DNA from: Oscillospiraceae bacterium
GTDB lineage: Bacteria; Bacillota; Clostridia; Oscillospirales; Oscillospiraceae
Length of the DNA: 64,000 bases
Direction: 5' to 3'
NCBI GenBank assembly: GCA_020025545.1
Contig: JAHHRX010000004.1
Span: 34,679-98,678 of the forward strand
Part shown: piece after piece, positions 50,238-59,382 of the stretch
Numbering within the stretch: position 1 is the stretch's first letter
Layout: each line of letters begins with the position of its first letter
The notes under the pieces: model-generated
Seen by the model: the letters and a program-made list of their open reading frames with translations, nothing else
Databases searched by the model: none
What the model was told of the DNA's origin: nothing
Made by a program: the position numbers and the translations under genes

Positions 50238-52996
50238 GGCCTCTTAAACTGACACTTTCCGCCTTCGGTCCCTATGCCGGTCATGTAGATCTGGATTTTT
50301 CAAAATTGGGAGAAAGCGGACTATATCTGATTACCGGCGATACCGGTGCCGGTAAAACAACCATTTTCGATGCCATTACCTTCAGTCTTTTCGGGGAGGC
50401 CAGCGGCAGCAGCCGAACCCCCGGAATGATGCGTTCCAAATATGCCGAACCCGCTACCCCTACCTTTACGCAGCTGCAATTTGCCTATGCCGGGAAAATC
50501 TACACGATCCGGCGCAATCCCGAATATATGCGTCCCAGCAAGCGGGGGGACGGCACCACCAGAGAAGCCGCCGGAGCAGAACTTACCTATCCCGACGGCC
50601 GGGTACTTACACGGCCCAAAGAAGTAAATGCCGCTGTGCAGGAAATCCTCGGCTTAGGGCGGGAGCAGTTTTCTCAGGTAGCTATGATTGCTCAGGGAGA
50701 TTTTCTCAAGCTGCTGCTGGCAAGCACCGAGGAGCGGCAAAAAATCTTCCGCACTATTTTCCACACCGGACGATATGAACAGCTCCAAATTCAGCTTACC
50801 AGAGAATACGGCGTCGTCCGCGACGAATGGCGAAGTGCCGGGGAAAGTATGCGCCAATATGCCTCCGGAATTCTCTGCCACGAAGATTCTCCCCTTGCGA
50901 TCGATGCCCGAAAGGCTCGGGACTGGGAACTGCCCATCGCAGAAATCATGTTGCTCCTGCCTCAGCTGATTGCCGATGACGAAGCTGCCGAAGCAATGCA
51001 AAAGCAGCAGCAAAGGGAACTGAATCATGAAAAAGAAGTGGTTATTTCTCAGATTACCACCGCAGAAAACCGAAATAAACTGATATCCGATCTGAAAAAT
51101 GCCAAAGCGAAGGAGGCCGTCGCCGCCCAGCGGCTGGATACCTGTCAAGCCGGTTTACAGGATTTACAGGAGCAACTGCCGCAGCAGGAAAAACTGCACC
51201 GGCAGATTCAGGCCATTGAACTTTCGCTTCCTTCTTATGACGAGTTAAGTGATAAGATGCGCCAATATGCCGACGCGCAGAAGTCCTTTCTAAAGGCGCA
51301 GCAGGATTCCGCTGCCACGCAAAAAGAAAAAGAATCCCAGGAGGCAGCGCTTTATGCCATGAAGCAGGAGCAAAAAGCCTTTGAAAGCAGCAAGGCAAAT
51401 GCCGAATCCAAGCGCCTTGAAAAGGACGCAATGGAACAGCGGCTTTCAAAACTTAATACACTGCTTGCAGATCTGATCCGGCTGGAAAGCCAGCAAAGCA
51501 GCCTAATACTTTGCCAAAATGCCTATCAGGCCGCTGCTTTAGAGTACGCCCAATTGCAGGAAATCTATCAGCAGAAAAACCGGGCATTTCTGGACGAACA
51601 GGCCGGAATTATGGCGAAAGAGCTTGCAGACGGTGTTCCTTGTCCGGTCTGCGGCTCCACGGCTCACCCCCACCCTGCTGCTCTCTCCGAAAACGCTCCA
51701 ACCGAAGATGCCGTGAAGCAGGCTAAGCAGGATGCTGACCGTGCACAAAGCCGCATGAATGAAGCCAGCAGCCGCTCCGGTCAGCAAAAGGGCATAGTAT
51801 CCCAGCTGGAAGAAGCGCTGGTACGGGACATGACCGCAATTTTGGGAAGTGCCGACAAAGCATCCGCAAAGGCACAGGCTGATGAGGAAAAATTCAGGTT
51901 ACAAGTTGCCCTCAAAGAAATTTCCGCCGACATTGAAGCTCTGGAACAAAATGCCCGCCGAAAAGAAGAACTGGACAGACAGATCCCCGAAAAGGAAAAG
52001 TTTCTTGCAGAAGCTGCCAGTAAAATTGCAGCTTGCGGCGAAAGTATGGCCGCCCTGCAGGCATCCATGGATGGGCTGAACAGTGCTGTGTGCGCATTGC
52101 AGAAAAAGCTGGAATATGACAGCAAGGAAGCCGCCCGGCAGCAGCAAACCGCTCTGGAAAGGAAGCTAAATACATTCCAAAAGCAGCTAACCGATGCTCA
52201 GGAAAAAGTTCACGCATCACAGCAGGAGCTTGTGGCACAGCAATCCGCCATTGAGCAGCTGAATCATCAGCTGGAAGAAGTAAAGGCAGTGGATGCCGAA
52301 GCTCTGTCAGCCAGAAAGAACCAATTGGATCTGCAACTGGCAGAACTGGATGCGCAAATGAAATCCGTCCATTCCCGGCTAAACGCCAATCGCACCACCC
52401 TCAAAAACATGGAAGAAAAATCCCAGCACCTGCAGGCGCTGGAAGAAAAACAGAAATGGATGAAAGCTCTTGCAGATACCGCCGCCGGAAGTGTGTCCGG
52501 CAAGGAGCGGATCACACTGGAAACCTACATCCAGACCACTTATTTCGACCGGATCGTTGCCCGTGCCAATATTCGCCTGCTTAAAATGTCCGGCGGACAA
52601 TATGAACTCAAGCGGCAGGAAAGCGCCGCCGATCTGCGCAGCAAAACAGGGCTTGAGCTGGATGTAGTGGATCACTACAACGGTACCCGGCGCAGCGTGA
52701 AAACCCTTTCCGGCGGCGAATCCTTCAAGGCTTCGCTGGCTTTGGCACTGGGGCTTTCCGACGAAGTGCAGATGTCCACGGGCATACAGCTGGAAACCCT
52801 CTTTGTGGACGAGGGCTTTGGCTCTCTGGACCCGGAATCCCTGGCTCAGGCCTTTAATACTCTTTCCGGGTTGACTGAGGGAAAGCGTCTGGTGGGAATC
52901 ATCTCCCATGTAGGCGAACTGAAGGAAAAAATTGACAAACAGATTATTGTCACCAAGGCAAAATCCGGCGGCAGTCACGCCGAAATTCGAGTGTAA
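50234..52996 (+). CDS. sbcC: DNA repair ATPase SbcC
   Basis: 920 residues, an SMC-like Rad50 relative. Walker A is GDTGAGKTTIFDAITF near residue 35; the signature motif is KTLSGGESFKASLALALG; Walker B is TLFVDEGFGSLD near the C terminus. Long coiled coils (about 180-460 and 510-750) flank a zinc hook, CPVC, in DGVPCPVCGSTAHPHP. These join dimers. It works with SbcD at DNA ends. Coupled to sbcD by a four-base overlap. Confidence 0.96.
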   Translation: MRPLKLTLSAFGPYAGHVDLDFSKLGESGLYLITGDTGAGKTTIFDAITFSLFGEASGSSRTPGMMRSKYAEPATPTFTQLQFAYAGKIYTIRRNPEYMRPSKRGDGTTREAAGAELTYPDGRVLTRPKEVNAAVQEILGLGREQFSQVAMIAQGDFLKLLLASTEERQKIFRTIFHTGRYEQLQIQLTREYGVVRDEWRSAGESMRQYASGILCHEDSPLAIDARKARDWELPIAEIMLLLPQLIADDEAAEAMQKQQQRELNHEKEVVISQITTAENRNKLISDLKNAKAKEAVAAQRLDTCQAGLQDLQEQLPQQEKLHRQIQAIELSLPSYDELSDKMRQYADAQKSFLKAQQDSAATQKEKESQEAALYAMKQEQKAFESSKANAESKRLEKDAMEQRLSKLNTLLADLIRLESQQSSLILCQNAYQAAALEYAQLQEIYQQKNRAFLDEQAGIMAKELADGVPCPVCGSTAHPHPAALSENAPTEDAVKQAKQDADRAQSRMNEASSRSGQQKGIVSQLEEALVRDMTAILGSADKASAKAQADEEKFRLQVALKEISADIEALEQNARRKEELDRQIPEKEKFLAEAASKIAACGESMAALQASMDGLNSAVCALQKKLEYDSKEAARQQQTALERKLNTFQKQLTDAQEKVHASQQELVAQQSAIEQLNHQLEEVKAVDAEALSARKNQLDLQLAELDAQMKSVHSRLNANRTTLKNMEEKSQHLQALEEKQKWMKALADTAAGSVSGKERITLETYIQTTYFDRIVARANIRLLKMSGGQYELKRQESAADLRSKTGLELDVVDHYNGTRRSVKTLSGGESFKASLALALGLSDEVQMSTGIQLETLFVDEGFGSLDPESLAQAFNTLSGLTEGKRLVGIISHVGELKEKIDKQIIVTKAKSGGSHAEIRV

Positions 52997-53014
52997 ATTA
53001 AAGTAATACGGGAA

Positions 53015-53050
53015 AATCCGGGCGTACCGCATTTGCAGTACGCCCGGATT
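53015..53050. terminator. Hairpin downstream of sbcC
   Basis: AATCCGGGCGTAC (53015-53027) and GTACGCCCGGATT (53038-53050) form a perfect 13-bp stem. The U-tract is weak on plus (GCAATC) and better on minus (TTTTCCCG). The rest of the gap to 53199 holds no gene that I can see. Confidence 0.6.
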
Positions 53051-53199
53051 GCAATCTACAGATGAGATATCCCGTGAGCCACATCGGGGATGGCCTTTTC
53101 TGCCTCTATCCCTTAAAAGGGCTTCTGCCGGCTTTCGCCCCCAGACGGAGCGGCTGCTGTAAATTGTCTGATGCTTCGTAGCAGTCGCCTTGCAGATGT

Positions 53200-53970
53200 T
53201 TAGCAGGAAAGCTCTTTCAGAACTTCCGCATTGACACGGTTGGATGCCCACATGGAGCATTTCTCTGTCACAGGAACCTCATCGCCCTCCAAAGTGCAGA
53301 CAAAACCACCGGCTTCCGTAATCAGCAGGCTGCCTGCCGCATAGTCCCACGGGGACAGCACGCATTCAAAGAATGCATCCAACCGTCCGCAGGCAACTGC
53401 GCACAGATCCAGTGCCGCAGCACCCATACGGCGAAAATCGCAGCTGCGTGCAAGAAGCTGCCCCGCAAGCTTCAGTGTTCTGGGGTGCAGTTCCTTGTTA
53501 TAAGGTGCAGTTCCCATGCCAAAAATACCCTTGCTGAGGGGCAGTTCGCTGACATGAATGGGCTTTCCGTTCATAAATGCCCCGCACCCCAGCTTCGCAG
53601 AGAAAAGTTCCTTGCGATAGGGATCCAATACCACTGCATACTGCACTTTACCGTCCTTGGCGAGCGCTACAGAAATGGCACTCTGACGGAAACCCCGGAC
53701 AAAATTGGCTGTTCCGTCAATGGGGTCCACAATATAAACCCAGCCACGGCTGGGGTCGCAGTTTTCCGTTTCCTCTTCTCCATAGAACAGGGCTCCGTCT
53801 ACAAGTGCCGGCAGCCGCTCCTTCAAAAAATTCTCCACCTGTACATCGTAGGCAGTAACCAGATCCGCCGGCGAGGTTTTGAGATTGGTGCAGTCCTGAA
53901 TATTTTCAGCAGAGAGGACGATTTCCCCCGCCTCTTTTACAACGCTTTCGATTTTCTTGAGCAATTCCAT
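53200..53970 (-). CDS. Inositol monophosphatase family protein
   Basis: 256 residues from ATG 53970, ten bases after AAGGAG. Lithium-sensitive phosphatase motifs are complete: GEEETENCD, the metal site WVYIVDPIDGTANFVRG and SPWDYAAGSLLITEAGG. The family hydrolyses inositol phosphates, 3'-phosphoadenosine phosphate (CysQ type) or sugar phosphates; sequence alone does not decide. It is monocistronic from a clear promoter. Confidence 0.9.
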   Translation of the reverse strand: MELLKKIESVVKEAGEIVLSAENIQDCTNLKTSPADLVTAYDVQVENFLKERLPALVDGALFYGEEETENCDPSRGWVYIVDPIDGTANFVRGFRQSAISVALAKDGKVQYAVVLDPYRKELFSAKLGCGAFMNGKPIHVSELPLSKGIFGMGTAPYNKELHPRTLKLAGQLLARSCDFRRMGAAALDLCAVACGRLDAFFECVLSPWDYAAGSLLITEAGGFVCTLEGDEVPVTEKCSMWASNRVNAEVLKELSC

Positions 53971-54010
53971 ATCCGCATTTCTCCTTATGGTTATAAGTAT
54001 TTCTGACGCT

Positions 54011-54039
54011 ATCATACTATCCGTTTACGCCCCTGTCAA
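54011..54039 (-). promoter_or_regulatory. Promoter of the inositol-phosphatase family gene
   Basis: On the minus strand TTGACA (54039-54034), 17 bp, TATGAT (54016-54011). Confidence 0.82.
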
Positions 54040-54107
54040 TAAAACCCTACCAATGAAATTTCTATGCCGCCGATTCGGATTGTCTCATTTTGCCACGGCA
54101 TTTTCTT

Positions 54108-54136
54108 TTGACAGAAGCAAACTGCGTTGGTATAAT
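54108..54136 (+). promoter_or_regulatory. Full-consensus promoter of the PIG-L gene
   Basis: TTGACA (54108-54113), 17 bp, TATAAT (54131-54136). Both hexamers and spacing are consensus, so high basal expression is expected. Confidence 0.9.
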
Positions 54137-54177
54137 GTACGAAAAGCACCCATTTGAGAAAGATAGGGAGGTTTATT

Positions 54178-55710
54178 ATGAAATCCGCTGTTGCCCTTTT
54201 ACTGGCAGTGCTGCTCTGCCTTTCCCTGCTGCCGGCTGTCTCGGTGTCCGCCGCCGGGTCCGATATTTCATCGCAAACCCAATACTCCAGTGTTGGATTT
54301 TCATCCTGCGACTTCCTGAAAAACGGAAATATCAAGGACTACCGCAGTGCCCCGAATGCATCCGTTACGCTGAAAAACGGCAGTGGCATCGGCGGACTGT
54401 ATCTGCTGTTTGATCTGGAGTTCGGGCCTTATACAATTAAGGATAATACCAGCGGAAAAACCGCACAGGCAGGAGCTCTGGGAATGCTTCACGAATATAT
54501 TGACCTCAAAGCGCTCTTTGGCGACTGCCCCACTTCTGTCACTCTGGATTTTACCTCCGGCAGTGTGCGCCTCAGTGAAATTTACGCGCTCTCCCCCGGA
54601 ACGCCGCCGGACTTCGTCCAGCAATGGCAAAAACCTTTGGACGGCGGTGCCGATCTGGTGCTGTTTTCCACCCACGGAGACGACGATCAGCTGTTTTTTG
54701 CCGGACTTCTTCCTTATTATGCAACCTACAAAAACTATCGCGTGCAGGTGGTCTATCTGACGGATCATCGAAATATGACCAAAGAACGCACCCACGAAAT
54801 GCTGAACGGTCTTTGGAAAGTCGGTGTTACTGCCTATCCCGTATTTGCCCCTTTCCCCGATTTTCGCATAGATGATTTACAGAAAACCTATCAGCAGTTC
54901 GAAAAGCTGGGATATAGCTTTGATACGCTCCAAGGCTTCGTTGTGGAACAGATTCGGCGGTTCCGTCCCCTTGTAGCAGTTGGACACGATCTGAACGGCG
55001 AATACGGTCACGGAATGCACAAGGCCTACGCCGATCTTCTGACGAAAGCGCTTCCCCTTGCCAAGGATCCGACTGCATACCCGGATTCTGCCGCAAAATA
55101 CGGCACATGGGATATTTCCAAGCTCTATCTTCATTTGTATGAAGAAAACCCCATCGTCATGGATTTTGACCAGCCTCAGGAGTGCTTCGGTGGTTTAAGT
55201 GCCTTCCAGGTTACACAGAAATACGGTTTCCCCTGCCACGAGTCCCAGCAATGGACATGGTTTAAAAAATGGCTTAACGGTGCAAAAGATTCCGTGACTA
55301 TCCACAAAGCATCACAAATTCAGGACTATAACCCCTGCCGTTACGGTCTCTATTACACCACCGTGGGGCTGGATACCGGCATAAACGATATGTTTGAGCA
55401 TATCACGCCCTACGCCGAGCAGGAGCGTTTGGAAGCCGAGCGGCTGGAGGCGGAACGCCAGGAGCAGGAGCGACTGGAAGCGGAGCGTCTTGAGCAGGAA
55501 CGGCTGGAGCAGGAACGACTAGAGCAGGAACGGCTGGAACAGGAACGGCTGGAAGCGGAGCAAGCGAAAAGCGAAACTGCAAGTACCCCGCTGCAAAAGG
55601 ATATTATCGCCGCAGGCATCGGTCTGTTACTGCTGATCAGTGCGCTGGCCATCGTGCTGATCCTCATGAAACGCAAAAAATCCCCTAGAAATAAAAACAG
55701 CCGTCCTTAA
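54178..55710 (+). CDS. Secreted, membrane-anchored PIG-L family deacetylase
   Basis: 510 residues from ATG 54178, six bases after AGGGAGG. A signal peptide (1-26) leads to an N-terminal beta domain (about 30-145). A PIG-L domain follows (about 155-400), with the zinc motif [15 protein letters not shown] (HGDDD in place of HPDDE) and HGMHKAY supplying the later His. A stalk of ten 5-residue Glu/Arg units (about 414-463) leads to one membrane helix (about 474-497) and a KRKK tail. The enzyme would deacetylate N-acetyl sugars at the cell surface, as PIG-L relatives remove acetyl from GlcNAc conjugates. Target unknown. Confidence 0.87.
   Translation: MKSAVALLLAVLLCLSLLPAVSVSAAGSDISSQTQYSSVGFSSCDFLKNGNIKDYRSAPNASVTLKNGSGIGGLYLLFDLEFGPYTIKDNTSGKTAQAGALGMLHEYIDLKALFGDCPTSVTLDFTSGSVRLSEIYALSPGTPPDFVQQWQKPLDGGADLVLFSTHGDDDQLFFAGLLPYYATYKNYRVQVVYLTDHRNMTKERTHEMLNGLWKVGVTAYPVFAPFPDFRIDDLQKTYQQFEKLGYSFDTLQGFVVEQIRRFRPLVAVGHDLNGEYGHGMHKAYADLLTKALPLAKDPTAYPDSAAKYGTWDISKLYLHLYEENPIVMDFDQPQECFGGLSAFQVTQKYGFPCHESQQWTWFKKWLNGAKDSVTIHKASQIQDYNPCRYGLYYTTVGLDTGINDMFEHITPYAEQERLEAERLEAERQEQERLEAERLEQERLEQERLEQERLEQERLEAEQAKSETASTPLQKDIIAAGIGLLLLISALAIVLILMKRKKSPRNKNSRP
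55417..55566 (+). repeat. Ten tandem 15-bp repeats coding an E(Q/A)ERL stalk
   Basis: 150 bp in ten units, each coding Glu-Gln/Ala-Glu-Arg-Leu or a close variant. Such alternating Glu/Arg runs favour a rigid single alpha helix. Copy number may vary by slippage. Confidence 0.95.
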
Positions 55711-55731
55711 CCCTTAGCATTTCAAAACACT

Positions 55732-55770
55732 AAAAATGGGTGCTGCAAAGTTTTTGCAGCACCCATTTTT
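55732..55770. terminator. Bidirectional terminator between PIG-L and AraC genes
   Basis: AAAAATGGGTGCTGCAAA (55732-55749) and its exact complement (55753-55770) form an 18-bp stem with a 3-nt loop and T-runs on both strands. Confidence 0.95.
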
Positions 55771-55786
55771 CCGTTTTATCTGTCCG

Positions 55787-56638
55787 TTACTCCGGCCGCT
55801 TATCCTGAAATTTCTTACGGTATTCCGTAGGACTCATGTTTTCCGCCTTCCGGAAGCTCTGAGAAAAGTAACTGGGCGACGAAAAGCCGGTAATCCGTGC
55901 AATCTGAGCCAGAGAATGATCCGTCGCACGCAGCAGATAGCAGCTCTCCCGGATTCTCAGCGAAAGCTGGTATTTAATCGGAGAAATACCATAGTCTCTG
56001 GTAAACAGATGCGTCATGTGGAACTTATTCAGGTGCGCCAGCTTCGCCAGATCATCCAGCGTAATATTTTCCTTATAATGGCACTCAATATATCGACGGA
56101 CTGCCGCCCCTTCCTTGCTGGTCTGACCTTCACTGGGTATCAGCTGTGCGGAGAATCCGGAAGTCCGCATGAGCCGCACCACCAGAATATCCAGCAGATC
56201 CTGACAGATCGTCTCATAGCCCGGTGCTTTGGTTTCGATTTCCCGGAGCATATTTCGCAGAAAAAACTGAATGTCCGAGCCGGAGTTTTTAAAATTGATG
56301 ATGCAGAACTGCTGGTTATGCTCTTCGTTTACCACAAGTTCCAGGCCGTCCACACCCAGTACAATATATTCCAAAGGGTTGGCATCAAAGCTGGTTTCTG
56401 TGTGCCTTACCTGCGGGCTTACGATCACAAGATCATCTGTGTTCACAGGATAAAACTGATCATCGATCTGAAATCTGCCCTTGCCGCCTACTACGTAGAA
56501 AAGCTCTGCGCAGGAATGGGTATGGGGAACGCTGTGCCAGTCTCCGCCGTATTTTGCAGAACTCACATAAAGGAGTCGAGACAACATTCTGGAATCCCGG
56601 CTGGGCTGTGACAGAAAATCATAACGGTCACTGCTCAT
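55787..56638 (-). CDS. AraC family regulator of the galacto-N-biose locus
   Basis: 283 residues with GGGAGG seven bases before ATG 56638. An N-terminal cupin-like sensing domain (about 20-140; VPHTHSCAELFYVVGGKGRFQID) is followed by two AraC helix-turn-helix motifs (about 180-280; ITLDDLAKLAHLNKFHMTHLF and LAQIARITGFSSPSYFSQSFRK). It is divergent from the sugar operon and should activate it when the sugar is present. The direct repeats at 56806 and 56838 are candidate binding sites. Confidence 0.92.
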   Translation of the reverse strand: MSSDRYDFLSQPSRDSRMLSRLLYVSSAKYGGDWHSVPHTHSCAELFYVVGGKGRFQIDDQFYPVNTDDLVIVSPQVRHTETSFDANPLEYIVLGVDGLELVVNEEHNQQFCIINFKNSGSDIQFFLRNMLREIETKAPGYETICQDLLDILVVRLMRTSGFSAQLIPSEGQTSKEGAAVRRYIECHYKENITLDDLAKLAHLNKFHMTHLFTRDYGISPIKYQLSLRIRESCYLLRATDHSLAQIARITGFSSPSYFSQSFRKAENMSPTEYRKKFQDKRPE

Positions 56639-56704
56639 GTTATTTCCTCCCTTTTATATATCTTGTCACCAAACTAATAAATATAAAAGTTATCCTCATA
56701 TAGA

Positions 56705-56733
56705 AGTATAATGCATATTGCCCTGTTTTTCAA
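56705..56733 (-). promoter_or_regulatory. Promoter of the AraC gene
   Basis: On the minus strand TTGAAA (56733-56728), 17 bp, TATACT (56710-56705). Confidence 0.75.
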
Positions 56734-56805
56734 TATCTAAAATATTTTTTTAGTGAAATGTATCTAAAAATTTTTCCAATTTTTCCCTTCTGCCACTGTA
56801 CACAG

Positions 56806-56845
56806 TATACAAAAACAGAGGTTTACATTTATCATTCTATACAAA
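56806..56845 (+). promoter_or_regulatory. Direct repeats TATACAAA, candidate AraC sites
   Basis: TATACAAA occurs at 56806-56813 and again at 56838-56845, 32 bp apart (about three helical turns). An inverted copy, TTTGTATA, lies at 56910-56917 over the -10 of the operon promoter. Such spaced direct repeats are usual for AraC activators. Confidence 0.65.
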
Positions 56846-56891
56846 TTTTGCACAGCAAGCAATATCAATAAAGAACTTAGCAATATACCGA

Positions 56892-56919
56892 TTGATGATT
56901 TCACAACAGTTTGTATACT
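56892..56919 (+). promoter_or_regulatory. Promoter of the galacto-N-biose operon
   Basis: TTGATG (56892-56897), 16 bp, TATACT (56914-56919). The weak -35 fits a promoter that needs an activator. The inverted TTTGTATA overlaps the -10. Confidence 0.65.
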
Positions 56920-56982
56920 TATTAATACCGTGAAACGAGGGAAAAACCCAAATTCACAATATTTTACATGGAGGAAAGTAAA

Positions 56983-58308
56983 ATGAAAAAGATTCTTGCT
57001 TTGGTATTAGCAAGCGTCCTCATGCTGGCTCTGTTCGCAGGCTGCGCTCCCGCTGATAAGCCCTCTGAGGACAAGTCCATCACTGTCGCAGCAGTTTCCA
57101 CCGCATTCACCGACACTTACAAGAATATGTGGCCCGACATCGCCGCTGCCTTCGAGGCTAAGACCGGCATCAAGGTTAATCTCATTGAGAATAAGAACCT
57201 TGAAGAGGTCATTGGACCTTCCATGCAGGGTGATACATATCCCGATGTAATTTATCTGCCTTACGGTCGTCCCGCTGCCCTCACTGAGCAGTTTGTCAAG
57301 GACAAGAACATCGCTGACATCACCGATGTTCTTGACATGAAGGTCCCCGGCGAAGATAAGAAGGTTTCCGAGAAGCTGGCCGGCGGTTTCGTGGATACTT
57401 CTCTGACTAACCCCTACGCTGACGGCAAGACCTACCTGGCTCCTATGTTCTATGATCCCTGCGGACTGTTCTACAACGCAGGTCTCTTCAAGGAAAAAGG
57501 CTGGGAAGTTCCCACCACTTGGGATGAGATGTGGGCACTCGGCGATAAGGCCATGGCTGAGGGCATCTACCTCTTCACCTACCCCACCACCGGTTATTTT
57601 GACGCATTCCTGTACTCCCTGCTGAACGTTGTCGGCGGCCCCGATTTCTTCGAAAAGGCTACCCACTACGAAGAGGGCATTTGGGATACTCCCGAAGCAA
57701 AGCAGGTCTTTGACATCATTGCAAAGCTGGCTACTTACACCAACCCTGTTACCCCCGCACAGGCTAACGATCAGGACTACAAGCTGAACCAGCAGCTGGT
57801 TCTTGAGAACAAGGCTCTGTTCGTACCCAGCGGCTCCTGGATTGACGGCGAAATGAAGGATGCTCCCCGTGCTGACGGCTTCGAGTGGGGCATGACCGCT
57901 CTGCCCGCACTTAAGGCCGGCGGCGACCGTTACAGCTTCTGCTGGTTCCAGCAGTCCTGGATTCCCAAGCAGGCCAAGAACATCGACGCTGCCAAGCAGT
58001 TCATTGCTTTCCTGTACAGCGACGAGGCCGTTAAGATCTTCCTGAAGGGCGGCGCTATTCAGCCTGTTATCGGCGCTGCTGAATCCATCGAGGATCCCGT
58101 AAAGAAGACCTTCCTTTCCATCTACGACAACGGTGCAAAGGCTGCTATGGGCGGCTTTGCAAGCTACAAGTCCGTAGCCGGTCTGGGCAGCGTTCGTGAA
58201 GTATTCCAGGATCCCGTTAACGGTCTGGTAAACGGTACTATCACGGTTGATCAGTGGATTAAGGATATCAAGGCTGCAAGCGATCAGATGCGTGCAAACC
58301 TGCAGTAA
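56983..58308 (+). CDS. ABC sugar-binding lipoprotein (galacto-N-biose type)
   Basis: 441 residues from ATG 56983, eight bases after GGAGG. Signal and lipobox MKKILALVLASVLMLALFAGC. The solute-binding domain has ITVAAVSTAFTDTYKNMWPDI at its start, YLPYGRPAALTEQF, TTWDEMWALGDKAM and a C-terminal SDEAVKIFLKGG. It resembles NgcE-type binding proteins for N-acetylated sugars. Codons are strongly biased to preferred ones, so high expression is expected. It is first in the operon; a stable hairpin separates it from the permeases. Substrate (galacto-N-biose or lacto-N-biose) is inferred from the linked phosphorylase. Confidence 0.9.
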   Translation: MKKILALVLASVLMLALFAGCAPADKPSEDKSITVAAVSTAFTDTYKNMWPDIAAAFEAKTGIKVNLIENKNLEEVIGPSMQGDTYPDVIYLPYGRPAALTEQFVKDKNIADITDVLDMKVPGEDKKVSEKLAGGFVDTSLTNPYADGKTYLAPMFYDPCGLFYNAGLFKEKGWEVPTTWDEMWALGDKAMAEGIYLFTYPTTGYFDAFLYSLLNVVGGPDFFEKATHYEEGIWDTPEAKQVFDIIAKLATYTNPVTPAQANDQDYKLNQQLVLENKALFVPSGSWIDGEMKDAPRADGFEWGMTALPALKAGGDRYSFCWFQQSWIPKQAKNIDAAKQFIAFLYSDEAVKIFLKGGAIQPVIGAAESIEDPVKKTFLSIYDNGAKAAMGGFASYKSVAGLGSVREVFQDPVNGLVNGTITVDQWIKDIKAASDQMRANLQ

Positions 58309-58352
58309 TGCAGCAATTTCATTGACTCTGTAAACTTCTAATCCGACAGTAG

Positions 58353-58382
58353 GCGGGGTGAGTAGTTTCCTACTCACCCCGC
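58353..58382 (+). other. Strong hairpin between binding-protein and permease genes
   Basis: GCGGGGTGAGTAG (58353-58365), TTTC loop, CTACTCACCCCGC (58370-58382). The T-run is delayed by about 11 bases. It probably protects the upstream mRNA or partly stops transcription, giving more binding protein than permease. No clear second promoter is seen before 58493. Confidence 0.8.
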
Positions 58383-58492
58383 TGATTGCTTGATTTTTAG
58401 CCTGACTTAGATTATTGGAAGATAATACCGTGTTTCTTTGGCTTGAGCCGGTACTATTTTCATAGAATTATACTACGAGAGGAGCTGAGAAT

Positions 58493-59368
58493 GTGGTAAA
58501 GCGTAAAGGTATGGGCCGTTTCCTTTTCTGGTGCGTTGCTCCCGCCGTGATATTATTCACGCTCTTCATGATTATTCCCACATTTAATGTATTCCGGATG
58601 TCTCTGTTTGAAAGAGGCGCCTATTCCACCGTCGAAAAATTCGTGGCTTTTGAAAACTTTAAGATCTTATTTCAGGATCCCAAGTTTATCACCTCCATGC
58701 AGAACACCATACTGCTGATTGTCGTGGTCACCATTGTAACCTTCGGCTTTGCACTGGTGTTTGCATCGATTCTCTCCCGTGAAAAAATCAAGGGTCAGAA
58801 CTTCTTCCGTATTATTTTTTACATCCCCAACATCCTTTCCATTGTTGTAATTGCAGGTATCTTCTCCGCAATCTACAAGCCTGAAAACGGCATGCTGAAC
58901 TCCATTCTTTCTATGCTCTCCGGTAAGACCATGATTATTCTCTGGAAGGATCAGCCGCTGGTTGTCATTTCTGTGATTATTGCCATGGTCTGGCAAGCAA
59001 TCGGCTACTACATGGTTATGTACATGGCCTCCATGGCAGCTGTACCTATGAGTCTTTATGAATCCTCCGGTCTGGACGGCGCAGGCCGCCTGACCCAATT
59101 CTTCCAGATCACCATTCCCCTGATATGGACCAATATCCGCACCACCCTCACCTTCTTCATTATCTCCACCATAAATATGGCCTTCCTGTTTGTTAAGTCC
59201 ATGATTGCAAAGGGTATGCTTGATGTAGGTTTGAGCTTTATGTATAATCAGAAGGATGCAGGCCTCTACGGCTATTCCATGGCCGCAGGCGTCATCATCT
59301 TCCTGTTCTCCTTCCTGCTGTCCGCCCTCGTCAACTGGGTCACCAAGCGGGAACCGCTGGAATTCTAA
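58493..59368 (+). CDS. ABC sugar transporter permease 1 (MalF-like)
   Basis: 291 residues with six membrane segments. The start is GTG 58493, eight bases after GAGAGGAG; the ATG two bases earlier is out of frame and stops at once. The EAA loop is YESSGLDGAGRLTQFFQITIPLIW (about 184-207). It forms the channel with the next gene product, 14 bases away, and receives sugar from the upstream lipoprotein. No ATPase is encoded nearby. Confidence 0.92.
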   Translation: MVKRKGMGRFLFWCVAPAVILFTLFMIIPTFNVFRMSLFERGAYSTVEKFVAFENFKILFQDPKFITSMQNTILLIVVVTIVTFGFALVFASILSREKIKGQNFFRIIFYIPNILSIVVIAGIFSAIYKPENGMLNSILSMLSGKTMIILWKDQPLVVISVIIAMVWQAIGYYMVMYMASMAAVPMSLYESSGLDGAGRLTQFFQITIPLIWTNIRTTLTFFIISTINMAFLFVKSMIAKGMLDVGLSFMYNQKDAGLYGYSMAAGVIIFLFSFLLSALVNWVTKREPLEF

Positions 59369-59382
59369 GGAGGTAATCGGAT

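Noticed and set aside
57007..58377. 456-codon minus-strand frame opposite the galacto-N-biose binding protein
   Set aside because: The plus-strand protein has a signal peptide and clear fold; the antisense frame has neither start signal nor likeness.
58440..58492. Second promoter before the permease genes (TATACT at 58469)
   Set aside because: No -35 hexamer lies at a 16-18 bp distance; the nearest TTGAGC is 20 bp away.
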